From Panax quinquefolius (lineage: Eukaryota > Streptophyta > Magnoliopsida > Apiales > Araliaceae): a stretch of DNA of 64,000 bases. Position numbers and translations under genes: made by a program. The notes under the pieces were generated by a model. That model was not told the DNA's origin, did not search any database, and saw only the letters and a program-made list of their open reading frames with translations. This document shows, in pieces, positions 22,328-32,607 of this stretch. The stretch lies in the NCBI GenBank assembly GCA_020205615.1, contig CM035152.1, forward strand, positions 153,694,778-153,758,777, read 5' to 3'. How positions within the stretch are numbered: position 1 is the stretch's first letter; each line of letters starts with the position of its first letter.

Positions 22328-23763
22328 TTCCAATAGAATAATAAAGAATGGAATAACAACAGAATTCACCAAGCATGCGATAGATCAATCGCAGACAGTT
22401 ATATTCTAAAAGAATAATAAAGAATGGAATAACGAGAGAATTTCACCATGTATGCGATGCTTGATGCATAAAAGTTATTCCAACATAATAATAAAGAATG
22501 GAATAACTGACTCTTTACAGTATTGAAAGAAAATAATTCTCTTCATGAATACGAAAGAATAATACCCCATACAAGTATTAAAAAAAAATAATTCTCTTCA
22601 TGAATACGAAAGAAATAATACCCCTTACCTTAGAAAGAAGAGTATTCAGGCTGGTAGGGCGAGGATATTCTTGAAGAAAACTTATACTATTTTCTACGCT
22701 CAAAGCTTCTTAAAACTCTAAAGAAATACGCTCAAGATTATAGACGAAGAATTCTCTGAATTTCTGGTGTGATTTTAATTCTAACTAAGAATCCTATTTA
22801 TAGGAGAATGAAAAGGATACTATGCATTAAAATATAATATATTCTATTTATAATATATATATATATATATAAATATATATATTATTTAAAATCTAATAAA
22901 ACAAATAACTTTATAAAATATTCTATTTTATATAAAAAGATTTTACTATACAAACACTATATGCGGACCTATCGCAAAACACTATGCATAATAAAATATA
23001 ATATATTCTATTTATAATCAAATAAAACAAAACTTTATAAAAAATATTCATTTTTATATAAAAGTTTTCTATTTTATTACATTTATAATAATAATAAAAC
23101 AAAATTCATCATCATTATCATAATTCACGTGATTAATCGACTGTGTCATTCCCGGAAAGAGGGCTTTCCAATAAGGATTTCTCCTATTGGCGTGCAATTA
23201 GGTGAACAAACCTCTCCTCGATGTAACTTCTGAACATCGTTAATATTGCAAATAATAATATTAATAACTTTGTTATCTCAATTATTGATTTAATAATATA
23301 TAAAATATCGATAATAATTGAATCAAATAACGTGAGATACTATGCAATAATTACTATAGCAATAATTGAACAAAACCGAGTGACTTCTCGTAAGCATCAA
23401 TAATCAATACCATGTGCTACTTATGCAACCACGCGTATTCTCGTACTTTTAACACCGTGTGTTTCAACAGCTAACAGTAAAACTTCCGCCGTTATTTTCA
23501 TAAAAATATTTTGGCATTTTCTCAATCCGAATAATAATTACATTTGTGGGGTCCACTAATGATTGTGTAATATCGTCTTTAATATTCCTGTTAAAACGAA
23601 TATTCCCCACCAATCGAATATTATATAACAACTTGCGTACTTTACAAAATTTATAAATATTACCCACAACTATAACATTATATCAAATCCACACCATAAT
23701 ATTCAAAAAAATATTTCAAGAAATTTAAATCTTTATTCATAAAATTTGGGATCTCACAGATAA

Positions 23764-25155
23764 TATTCTTTATGAATATTGAACGAAAATAATATTCATA
23801 CGAATATAAAAAATAATATCTCTTCAGAATATGAAATAAATAATACCCCTTACCTCAGAAGAAGACTGGATACTGGAGTAGTGAAGTAGCAGACTACTCT
23901 TCTTCTTTCTCCCTATAGCTTCTCTCTCTATAATTTCTCTTGTGAGTATTAGTGAATTGGTGAGAATAATGGAAGAATGAGTTTTATTTATAGGAAAATA
24001 GAGTTTCGATAATTGAACGTTTTGGGGCTCGAAATATTACAGTATAATACCTTCATCTTTTCCTTCATTTTTAATTTAGTCATGCAAGTATTATCAAACT
24101 TGCACCACCTCCCCTAATAGTATATCATGTGAATTAATAGTACAATCATGTGAATCAATAGTTCTATACATGTGAAAATACAAATTACAGTATAGTACCT
24201 CCATCTATACCTCTATTTTTAACTTAGTCATGCAAGTATTATCAATGTTGCACTACTTCCCCTAATAGTACATGAATGTGAATCAACAGTACACACATGT
24301 GAACAAATAGTTATAAGCATGTGAATTAATAGCAATTAATTGCTAATTTACCCAATTGGTCAGTATAACTTCCAGACATCAATTATTATCAAAATAAATG
24401 TCGATTTCCACTAACACTAATAATCCCAACACAATGGAACTATCAATTTCATCTTTAATCAACACGAACTTATTCATCATTAATATTATAACTCACAATA
24501 TTTAACAACCAGGTCGTTTCCAGAAAAGAGGGGGCTTTTCGATAAGAATTTCTCCTTATTGGCACGCAATTAGGTGACCAAACCACTCCTTGACAGAACT
24601 TCTAGACATTGTCAATATTGAAAATAATAATATGAATAACTTTGTCGTCTCAATTATTGATTTAATAATATAAAATATTATGTAGATGATCTTTGTGACA
24701 ATAATTAAATCAATAATATGAGAGATATGATGCAACAATTCATCGTAGCAATAATTGAGTATAACCGAGTGACTTCTTACGTAAGCATCAATAATCAATA
24801 CTGCAGTGTCTTCTTATGCAACCACGCCAGACATCTTTATACTTTTACTACCGGGTAGTTCAACAGTTTAACGGTAAAACTTTTGCCATTATTTTTATAA
24901 AAAGATAATTTTATCGTTTTCTAACTACGACAATACTTTCGTTGTGGGGTCCACCAATGATTGTGTCGTCGTACGAATATTCCCTGTTTAAACGAATATT
25001 CCCCGACTAATCGAATATTTTATAACAACTTGCTTATTTTGCAAAATTTATAAATATTACCCACAACTATAACATTATATCATATCCACACCATAATATT
25101 CAAAAATATATTTCTAGAAAAATTAATCTTTATTCATAAAAGTTGGGGTCTTATA
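23764..25155 (-). repeat. A2 3' LTR, right part
   Basis: The LTR resumes after solo LTR C and ends at 25155. The terminus on the minus strand is TATAAGACCCC, where TGTAAGACCCC would be expected. It contains the conserved ACGT palindrome CTTACGTAAG at 24776-24785 and CAATTATTG/CAATAATTG sites nearby. It is followed by the polypurine tract of A2. Confidence 0.85.
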
Positions 25156-25168
25156 ACCTCCCCTTCTT
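25156..25168 (-). other. Polypurine tract of A2
   Basis: The minus strand reads AAGAAGGGGAGGT immediately before the 3' LTR. Confidence 0.8.
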
Positions 25169-25443
25169 ATGAAATTTCATCCTCGAAATTAAGGTGCGTA
25201 CCTAGTATGCCGAAAAGGTGAGGTTACCTTGACTTCATTTCAGATTCTAACTCTTGAGGCATAACCTTTGAGTGTTGAATGTGATCTTTCTTATCCAAGA
25301 TTTTAACACGTATCTCCTCATACGTTAAATCTTCTGCTATCTCGTCTAGCTCTAATTCAATAATGTGGTTCGGATCATCCACATATTTACGTAACATCGA
25401 TACGTGAAAAACGTTATAAACACGCGACATACTTAGTGGAAAG
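25169..25443 (-). pseudogene. A2 integrase C-terminus/chromodomain, cut by E
   Basis: The minus frame 25430-25224 begins MSRVYNVFHVSMLRKYVDDP and contains VKILDKKDHIQHSKVMPQ followed at once by ELESEMKSR. The 15-residue chromodomain block present in H (VLWRNH to EEMTW) is missing, exactly as in B. Element E is inserted at 25443, and the upstream part resumes at 35411. Confidence 0.82.
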
Positions 25444-26812
25444 TGTAAGACCCCAAATTATTAATAAATGAAATTTATTTTCCTCTATTTATTATTTTGA
25501 AATAGTAAGGGTTGATTTGATTAATGTGGATAGTTATGGGTAAAATACGCAAATATTTCGAATAAGCAAGTGGTTATAAAATATTCATTATTGTCGGGAA
25601 TATTCGTTTGTTGTGGAATATTCGATGCGTCGAAGAAATATTCGCATGCACTAAGTAGTCTTTTATGGGCCCCATAACGGAAAAACGATTGGATGAAGAA
25701 AACGACAAATATAAGTTGTTTATAAATAGCAGTAGTTATTACCGATTATCTTCGTTGGAATACCCGATGGTTTAAAACACACTAATACGCTGTTGTTGAA
25801 CAAGAAGATACTTCAGATTGCACCAATTATTGATTCTTACGTGAAAAGGCACTACTCAATAATTGTTACGATGAATTACTCGCTCAATATTTTATTTTAT
25901 TGATTCAATAATTGCTTTGCATTGATATTTTATATTACCGTTGTTTTTGATAAATTGTCATTACATAGTATTTTCCATTATCGAGACAATAATTCATATT
26001 ATCCTAATAATATTATTGGATAACATCATTGGCAATGTCTAGAAAGTTCTGTCTAAGGAGAGGTTTGGTCACCTAATTGCGCCAAATGAGTGAGAAATTC
26101 TTATCGAAAGCCCCATCTTTCCCGGGAAACTACCGTCAAGCTAATATCGTGATTCTCAGAATATTATTTGTGAATAATTAATTATTGATTTATATGATGA
26201 GGAAAATATTGATTTTATGTGGATATAGATGGAGAAAATTTTTAAAATGACAATTGTTGAAAATTAATATTTTATCTTTTTCTCGATAAAATAATTCATT
26301 TAAATATATTATTTTAATAATATATTAATGATGATATTTTTACGATGAATGTGGGATATATGAGTATATGAGGAGGAAGAGTATTTTTGTGGCATTAAAT
26401 GTTTAACACATATTTTGTGTGTTGGTGGACACAATTATTGGTAGAAATTTGATTATAAATTTAAATCGCCTGCTCAGGATTTCTTGTCAATTTTGTTTGG
26501 AATTTGGAAAAACTTTCTTCTGGAAAGTTGTAGAGAATTGAATTTCCTATAAAAATTCGTGAGATTCGAATTTTCTGATAAAAGGACTATTTATTATGAA
26601 TTATTGAAGTTCCGAAGCTCCGAAATAATTGATTTTTGGAAGTTTTAATTATTTTATAAAAGAAAAACGTTTTTTAGATGTGTGAGCCTCATTTTACATG
26701 TGTTAGGTTGCTGATTTCAGATTCTCAAAGGTTGGCGTAGACAAATTTTTATAAATATATTATTATATTAAATTTTCTGCTTTGGTGTTCTAAGCATTTT
26801 CCTATAAATAGA

Positions 26813-26821
26813 GTCTTGGGT
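26813..26821 (+). promoter_or_regulatory. LTR TATA box (E 5' LTR)
   Basis: TATAAATAG, with the equivalent at 33980-33988 in the 3' LTR. It is followed within about 30 bp by the conserved 'gaaaatcacaccgaaa' leader. Confidence 0.55.
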
Positions 26822-27479
26822 TAGAATTGAAAATCACACCGAAATCAAGTTTTCTCTCTATATTATCGAAATATTCTTGTGAGTATTTTGAGTATACTTT
26901 GAGTATTGCTATACTGATTGCAAGTTCAAGTCATAGCCTATATCCTGTTTTTAAATTAAAATCTTCGAGCTTTCGAGGTAAGGGATGTTATTTTATTCAA
27001 ATCGATATTATTTCTTCAATATCATTATCTTAAATATTGGTTGGAAATTTTATCAAATTTGGAACTTTTTCATGATTTTGGTTACTATTCATCATGAGTT
27101 ACTATTCACAAGTTACTATTTATGAGTTACTATTCACGAGTACTATTCACGAAGCATGATGATATTTTTTGTGAAATTTCTATCTTTTGGTGTCGGAGTT
27201 ACTATTCACGTATACGGCACTATTCACGAATACGGCACTATTCACCAAAAAATGAAATTTCTTCTTTTTGTCCAAAATATCTACTATGGATACTAGCTTT
27301 GATTGTATCCATGTTTTGATCATTCTTGAATTTTACCCCACTCTGATTACTTATGAAGTATTTTTGAACTTGGATTGTTTAAAATACGAATCCTTAATAT
27401 TTGTTCTTTTGTTTCAATTGGATTCGCTTCCTTTAAAATATTTTTCATCATCCTCGGTCCTAAATGATGATATTCTTGA

Positions 27480-27675
27480 ATATCTTTGGCCCAGTAGTGC
27501 AAAGATGAATGATTTCTTGATGAATATCTTTGGCCCGTAGTGCAAAGATGAACAGGTGTTGAGATGAACATGACTGACTGATTAATATCTTTGGCCCGTA
27601 GTGCAAAGATGAACAGGTGTTTAGATGAACATGACCAACTGATGAATATCTTTGGTCTGTAGTGCAAAGATGAAT
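27480..27675 (+). repeat. Tandem repeats with TTTGGCCCGTAGTGCAAAGA
   Basis: Four units of about 45-60 bp, each pairing an 'aatatcttt' word with 'tagtgcaaagatgaa'. Homologous arrays are in E's 3' LTR (34655-34855), G's LTR on the other strand (42315-42470) and the J LTR (51744-52010). Confidence 0.8.
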
Positions 27676-27695
27676 ATTTGATTCCAGATATATAT

Positions 27696-29035
27696 TGTGA
27701 CGCCCCCAAAATAGGTATACATCACCCATTCTGAGTTGTCAATACATGGTACAGAAACAACTACAACTTTATTATTACAACAGTAAAAATGTGAGTTTGA
27801 ATACAAATATTATCTTCTAGACAATATCTATACTCAAATAAATCCTCATCACATTTATTGATACATTATTTTACAAAAATGGTGAGGACTACTAAACAAC
27901 TCTTTTCAGAACCTTCATTCCATACCCAGACTCGCATCGCTTATATTCTCGCCTCCCGAGAAGAAAATGGAACAAAAAGGAAAAGGGTGAGCTCAACTAG
28001 CCCAGTAAAGAATATTATGACTAAGATAATATACAACAAATTATCGTTAGTCTTCAAATGGAGTCCACCGACATGTTTAACATGTTTTAAACATTTATTG
28101 CAACAAAAATACTCTTCCTCCTCGTATACTCATATATCCCACATTCGTTGTAAAATATCACCATTATTATATTATTAAAATATAATAATACATTTAAATG
28201 AATTATCTTATTAGAAAAAGATAAAATTTCAATTTTCAACAATTTTCACATTAAAATTTTTCTCCATCTATATCCACATAAAATCAATATTTTCCTCATC
28301 ATATGAATCAATAATTAATTATTCACAAATAATATTACGAGAAATCACAATATTGACAACCAGTGCGCTTCCTGTGAAGAGGGGCTTTCAATAAGAATTT
28401 CTCCTTCATCTTGGCGCGCAATTAGGTGACCAAACCTCTCCTTGATGTAACTTTCTAGACATTGCCAATAATGTTAGCTAATAATATTATTCAGATAATA
28501 TGAATTATTGCTTCGATAATGAAAAATATTGTGTAATGACAATTATTGAAACAACGACAATATAAAATATCAACGCAAAGAATTATTGAATCAATAAAAT
28601 AAAATAATTGAGCGAAGAATTATCAGTAACCATTATTGAGTAGTGCCTTCACGTAAGTAAGAATCAATAATTGGTGCAATACTGCAATCTTCGTGTTTTT
28701 AACCACCGAGTATTTTAACAAGATTAATTGTGAATAACTACTACTGTTATTTTTAACCAACTTATATTTGTCGTTTTCTTCATCCAATCGCTTTTTAGTT
28801 ATGGGGCCCACATGGTCATACTGTGCAGTCATTTAATATTCCCCGACAAGCATTTAATATTCCACGACCAAACCGAATATTCCCACAACAATTAATATTT
28901 TATAACCACTTGCTTATTTTGAAATATTTGCGTATTTTACCCTTAACTATCCACATTAATCACATCAACCCTTACTATTTCAAAATAATAAATAGAGAAA
29001 ATTAAATTTCATTAATAATAAATTGGGGTCTTACA
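27696..29035 (-). repeat. Solo LTR F (internally deleted)
   Basis: The ends are TGTGACGCCCCC and GGTCTTACA, with an exact duplication, TATAT, at 27691-27695 and 29036-29040. The empty site is seen in E's 3' LTR near 34865. At 1340 bp it is about half the normal length because it jumps at about 28058, from the 'actaagataatatac' block to the 'acatgtttaaacatg' block. No internal domain is present. Confidence 0.88.
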
Positions 29036-29573
29036 TATATTGATTGATGTTACAGGGATAAAAGATAGACGATGAACTTTTAAATTCATATATAGAAGAT
29101 AGTAGTTTGCATTCTCTACTTAACTCTTCTAATGAATTATTATTTCCGCTGCGAAGATTGATTTAAAACTGGTTGTCTATTGTATTCTATTAGATTTTTC
29201 CCTGTTGGAGACTAACGATAATTTGTTGTATATTATCTTAGTCATAATATTCTTTACTGGGCTAGTTGAGCTCACCCTTTTCCTTTTGTTCCATTTTTCT
29301 TCTCGGAGGCGAGAATGTAAATGAGTACTAGTCGGGTATGGAATGAAGGTTCTAGAGAGAGTTGTTTAGTAGTCCTCACCATTTTTGTAAATAATGTATC
29401 AATAATTATGATGGAGATTTATTTGCGTGTGGATATTGTCTAGATAGCAATATCTCGTATTTAAACTCACGCTTTATATGTTGTAATAATAAAGTTGTAG
29501 TTATTTCGCATCCATGTATTTGGCGCACTTCGAATGGGTTGGATGGAATGGACCTATTTTGGGGCGTCACAAT

Positions 29574-29585
29574 TGGTATCGAGCT
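29574..29585 (+). other. Primer binding site of E
   Basis: TGGTATCGAGCT lies two bases after the LTR terminus. It is the initiator Met tRNA type, as in D. Confidence 0.75.
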
Positions 29586-29742
29586 TAGGGATATGATCTC
29601 CATGCGAGATCGGGAATAAACTAGGAGGGAGAGACGAGTAAATCCTTCGCTAGTGTGTCCTACCTAAGCTTATTTGTTAGTTGGTCAAGATATAGGGATA
29701 TTATGTGATATATTGATTTCCTTAATTAACCCTTGTTTTATG

Positions 29743-30910
29743 ATGGTATTTGAGAATGTCGAATCGAGAATATTAACAATGGGAGTAAATGAGACCGTGG
29801 AGATGCATGTTCTTACCAACGAGGAGAACGTGCAACAGGCTGGCAATGTACCTTTTGTGAACAACACCACTGAGCAGATGATGAACGAGGGAGACTTGTG
29901 TTCAAAATACAGGAGGAAATGATAGCAATTCACGAGTGGTCACAGCCAAGTAGTTCAAAGAGTTGGGACCACCAGAATTCTGGGGAAAGCCGGATCCGAT
30001 TAAGGCGGAGACGTGGGTCAAACAAATTACCAAGATATTCGATGTCTTGGGATGCACGGAGGAACAGAAAGTTCCATTCGCTACCTTTATGTTAAAATGG
30101 CGAGGCATTCATCGGTGGGAATATGTGAAGCGTACCCATCCAATTACTCAAAGATGTCGTGGGAGACATTTCAGAAGCAGTTCAATGACAAGTACTTCCT
30201 CGAAAGTATTCGGCTATACGAAGGAAGTGGAGTTTATTAGATCGGAGCGAATATAACATGACGGTGTCCCAAAGACGAGGCGAAGTTCATGGAGTTATCC
30301 GTGTTCAGACCTCATTTGGTGGAGAATGAGGAACGATGACGCGATATGTTTCGAGAGGTTTGAAACCCGACATACGCCGATTATCTCATTTCTCATAAAT
30401 TTTCTCTCTATTCGGATGTTGTCAGCGAGGGGCTCAATTGTTAGAAATGAGATAACGACTACGCTCAACCGAGGGACCATAACCGAGATCATACCAAGAT
30501 AGTAGTCATCGAATAATGATAACCAAAGAGAGAAAGAAGAATACGGACAAAGGCGGAACCACTCCGGTGGTAATCGTGGCGATGAAAATAGAAGAAGCGA
30601 GTCAAGAGGAGATTTTAAAAGAGGAGATTTAACAACGACCATGTGAAGACGACGATTGCCCGATAGAATCGGGTTCCAAGGGAGAGAAAGACCACCGGTC
30701 GATGTTACAAATGCGGAAAGAGGGATATATCACCTCAAACCGCCTAGCAACAGTTTAAGGTATGCTATAATTATGGAAAAGAAGGACATATCTTTCGAGA
30801 TTGTACGATATCGAAATCCAGTCCAGCGGCAATGGTGACTCAAAAGACTGTCCCAGAAAAGTCAAAGTCAAAGCTTCCTAGAAGAGCGTTTGTCGTGACC
30901 GGTTAAAATG
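29743..30910 (+). pseudogene. E gag (broken)
   Basis: The ATG at 29743 (MVFENVESRI) aligns with other gag starts, and the frame is open to 29922 (NNTTEQMMNEGD). It then shifts. 29963-30256 encodes MGPPEFWGKPDPIKAETWVK and the following ITKIFDVLGCTEEQKVPFAT stretch, the start of the capsid domain. Later parts are in other frames: WETFQKQFNDKYF near 30155, a SHKFSLYSD-type stretch near 30390, and a CYKC-type knuckle near 30705. It resembles G's gag (GKPDPIK) more than H's. Confidence 0.82.
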
Positions 30911-31430
30911 CGAAGAACCCGAACGAAGTTAGCATGGGTTAGTTAATTATAAATTCTTGCAAATTTTATACCTTACTAGATACCGGTTCTACCCATTCTT
31001 TTATCTCACTTGCTTGCGCTCAACGTTTGAACTTGACTACGGAGAATTAGACTTTGACCTATTTATGGAGACTCAGTTAGAGAAACTTTCATTACATCCG
31101 TTGTTTAGAAATCTTGCTTGATTCAGTTGGCACTATCACATTACCTCGTTAACCTTATAGAGATATTTACTTTTGATGTGATTTTAAGGTTAACTCATCG
31201 ATCACGCCGAAATTGATTACTTTCGTAAGGTTTGTTAGTTTTCATATTCTTAAGCAACCCGTTATTCAATTCAAGCAATCAAACCATTGTAGTCAAACAT
31301 TTTCATATCAAGCCATGAAGTCATTCGTTTATTACGGATGTCAAGTTTTATTAGTCCATGTTATGGATTTGAATAAAACACGCGATTTGAATAAAGACAC
31401 GCCGATTTGAATAATATTCACATTGTTATT
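30911..31430 (+). pseudogene. E protease and linker
   Basis: The catalytic triplet DTG is intact at 30979-30987, followed by STHSFISLACAQRLN. The frame is lost shortly after, near 31040. The linker to RT (31300-31430) is of the ordinary type seen in H, without the replacement segment found there in A2, B and D. Confidence 0.75.
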
Positions 31431-31590
31431 GATTTTCCCGACGATTTCAAGAATTTCTTGGCTTACTCCCAAAGCCCGATATTAAATTTTGTATCGACTT
31501 TTAACCTAAGTAAAACTCATTTCTAAAATCTCATATCGAATGGCTCTATTGAACTTCGTGGAGTTAAAAATTCAACTATAAATTTGGTAC
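31431..31590 (+). pseudogene. E RT N-terminal scrap
   Basis: The segment runs from the SEF-DVFP-like stretch to 'cgaatggctctattgaacttcgtggag', as in H near 59625. It stops at about 31588, where the replacement segment begins. No catalytic RT sequence remains. Confidence 0.7.
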
Positions 31591-31725
31591 TGAGCCTTTA
31601 TCCGGTGACTTCCTTTGTGGAATGCACCGCCGGACTCTCGTAGGGGACACCATATTCGTCGCGATAGTAAAGCGATAGTGTGTCATTGTAACGCTTATCC
31701 AAGGTTGGGATATGAGTCACAGTTG
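31591..31725 (+). other. Unrecognised replacement segment (E copy, inside RT)
   Basis: It shares TGACTTCCTT, TGTGGAATGCACC, a 'gactctcgtagg' stretch and ATGAGTCACAGTT with the B, A2 and D copies. Here it replaces the RT core instead of the protease-RT linker. In E one frame stays open for its first part. Confidence 0.55.
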
Positions 31726-32155
31726 AGAGCAACCTAAGTCAGTAATCGAAATACGTAGCTTTCTAGGCTTAGTTGGTTATTATCGGAGATTCGTTGAAGG
31801 ATATTCTCGAATCGCTATTCCATTAACGCAGCTGACTCGTAGAGATACAAAATTCGAATGGAGCAAGGAATGTGGGAAGAGCTTCGAAGAACTCAAGAGG
31901 AGACTCATTTCAAAGATATGTTCACCCATGCCATCCCGGAAAAGCGAGCATAGTAGTCGGCGTGTTAAGTAGAAGATCGTATACAAGTACGAGTACGATA
32001 TTGTTAAAGACTCATTTCATATAATTTACAAATAATAGAGATGGAGATGAAAACTCTAGGTACCCACGTGATGATATACGAGTATAATCGACTTTAATCG
32101 ATAAAGTTAAAGCTGTTCAAGCTACACACCGGAGCTGATGAATTTGAAGAAGGAG
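31726..32155 (+). pseudogene. E RT C-terminus and RNase H/tether scrap
   Basis: A segment of about 190 bp encodes the FLGLVGYYRRFVEG-type RT/RNase H junction in one frame (31755-31925). It then skips most of RNase H and resumes in the tether near 31960 ('gtgttaagtagaagatcgtatacaag'). The end joins the integrase C-terminus at the same point as in A2 and B. Confidence 0.72.
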
Positions 32156-32595
32156 GTGCAAGAAGTTGTTATTTCAAAAGCGAGAATCGGTGAGGTGAGG
32201 AAAGCTCAAACCTTCGATTTATTAATCCATTTGAAATTCTTGATCGAATAGGAACTGTAGCTCTATAGACTCGTTTTTACCGTCAAGTATGACGCGTGTT
32301 CATAACGCTTTTCACGTGTCAATGTTACGTAAATATGTGGACGACCCAACCACGCTATTGAGTTAGAACCGGACGAGATAAATAGAAGACTTAACGTCGA
32401 GGAGGTACTGTCAAGATCTTGGATAGGAAAGAACATGTCCTATGTACCGAGGTTATACCACAAGTTAAAGTTTTGTAGAGAAACCATGCTATTGAGGAAA
32501 TGACCTGGGAGTTGGAAACGAAAATAAAAGCGAGGTATTCTAATCTTTTCGAAACGCCAGTGATCGTACGCCAATTTTGAGGATTTAAATTTCAT
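32156..32595 (+). pseudogene. E integrase C-terminus and chromodomain
   Basis: The RNase H tether is joined straight to the 'gaggaaagctcaa' segment, which encodes the integrase C-terminal region, so the integrase core is missing. The chromodomain at about 32400-32560 keeps the DNA for the block that is deleted in A2 and B ('aaccatgctattgaggaaatgacctggga'). A TAG codon and shifts interrupt it. Confidence 0.75.
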
Positions 32596-32607
32596 AAGGA
32601 GGGAGGT
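32596..32607 (+). other. Polypurine tract of E
   Basis: AAGGAGGGAGGT lies immediately before the 3' LTR start. Confidence 0.85.

Larger units (their letters stand above)
11888..23758 (-). repeat. Solo LTR C, interrupted by element D
   Basis: The ends are TGTGAC at 11888 and TCTCACA at 23758, flanked by an exact duplication, GATAA, at 11883-11887 and 23759-23763. Once D and its own duplication are removed, the LTR is about 2.86 kb with no internal domain. It is therefore a solo LTR left by recombination between the two LTRs of a former element. Its sequence is close to the B LTR. C's own parts are 11888-13323 and 22333-23758. A TATA-like box (minus) is at 22794-22802 and an AT microsatellite at about 22855-22872. 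Confidence 0.9.
25444..29571 (+). repeat. E 5' LTR (interrupted by F)
   Basis: About 2.78 kb after removing F (27696-29035) and its target duplication. It matches the 3' LTR 32608-35405. It contains a TATA box at 26813-26821, the 'actattcacgagt' short repeats at 27070-27240, and four units of the 'tctttggcccgtagtgcaaa' repeat at about 27480-27675. No gene is seen. Confidence 0.88.
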
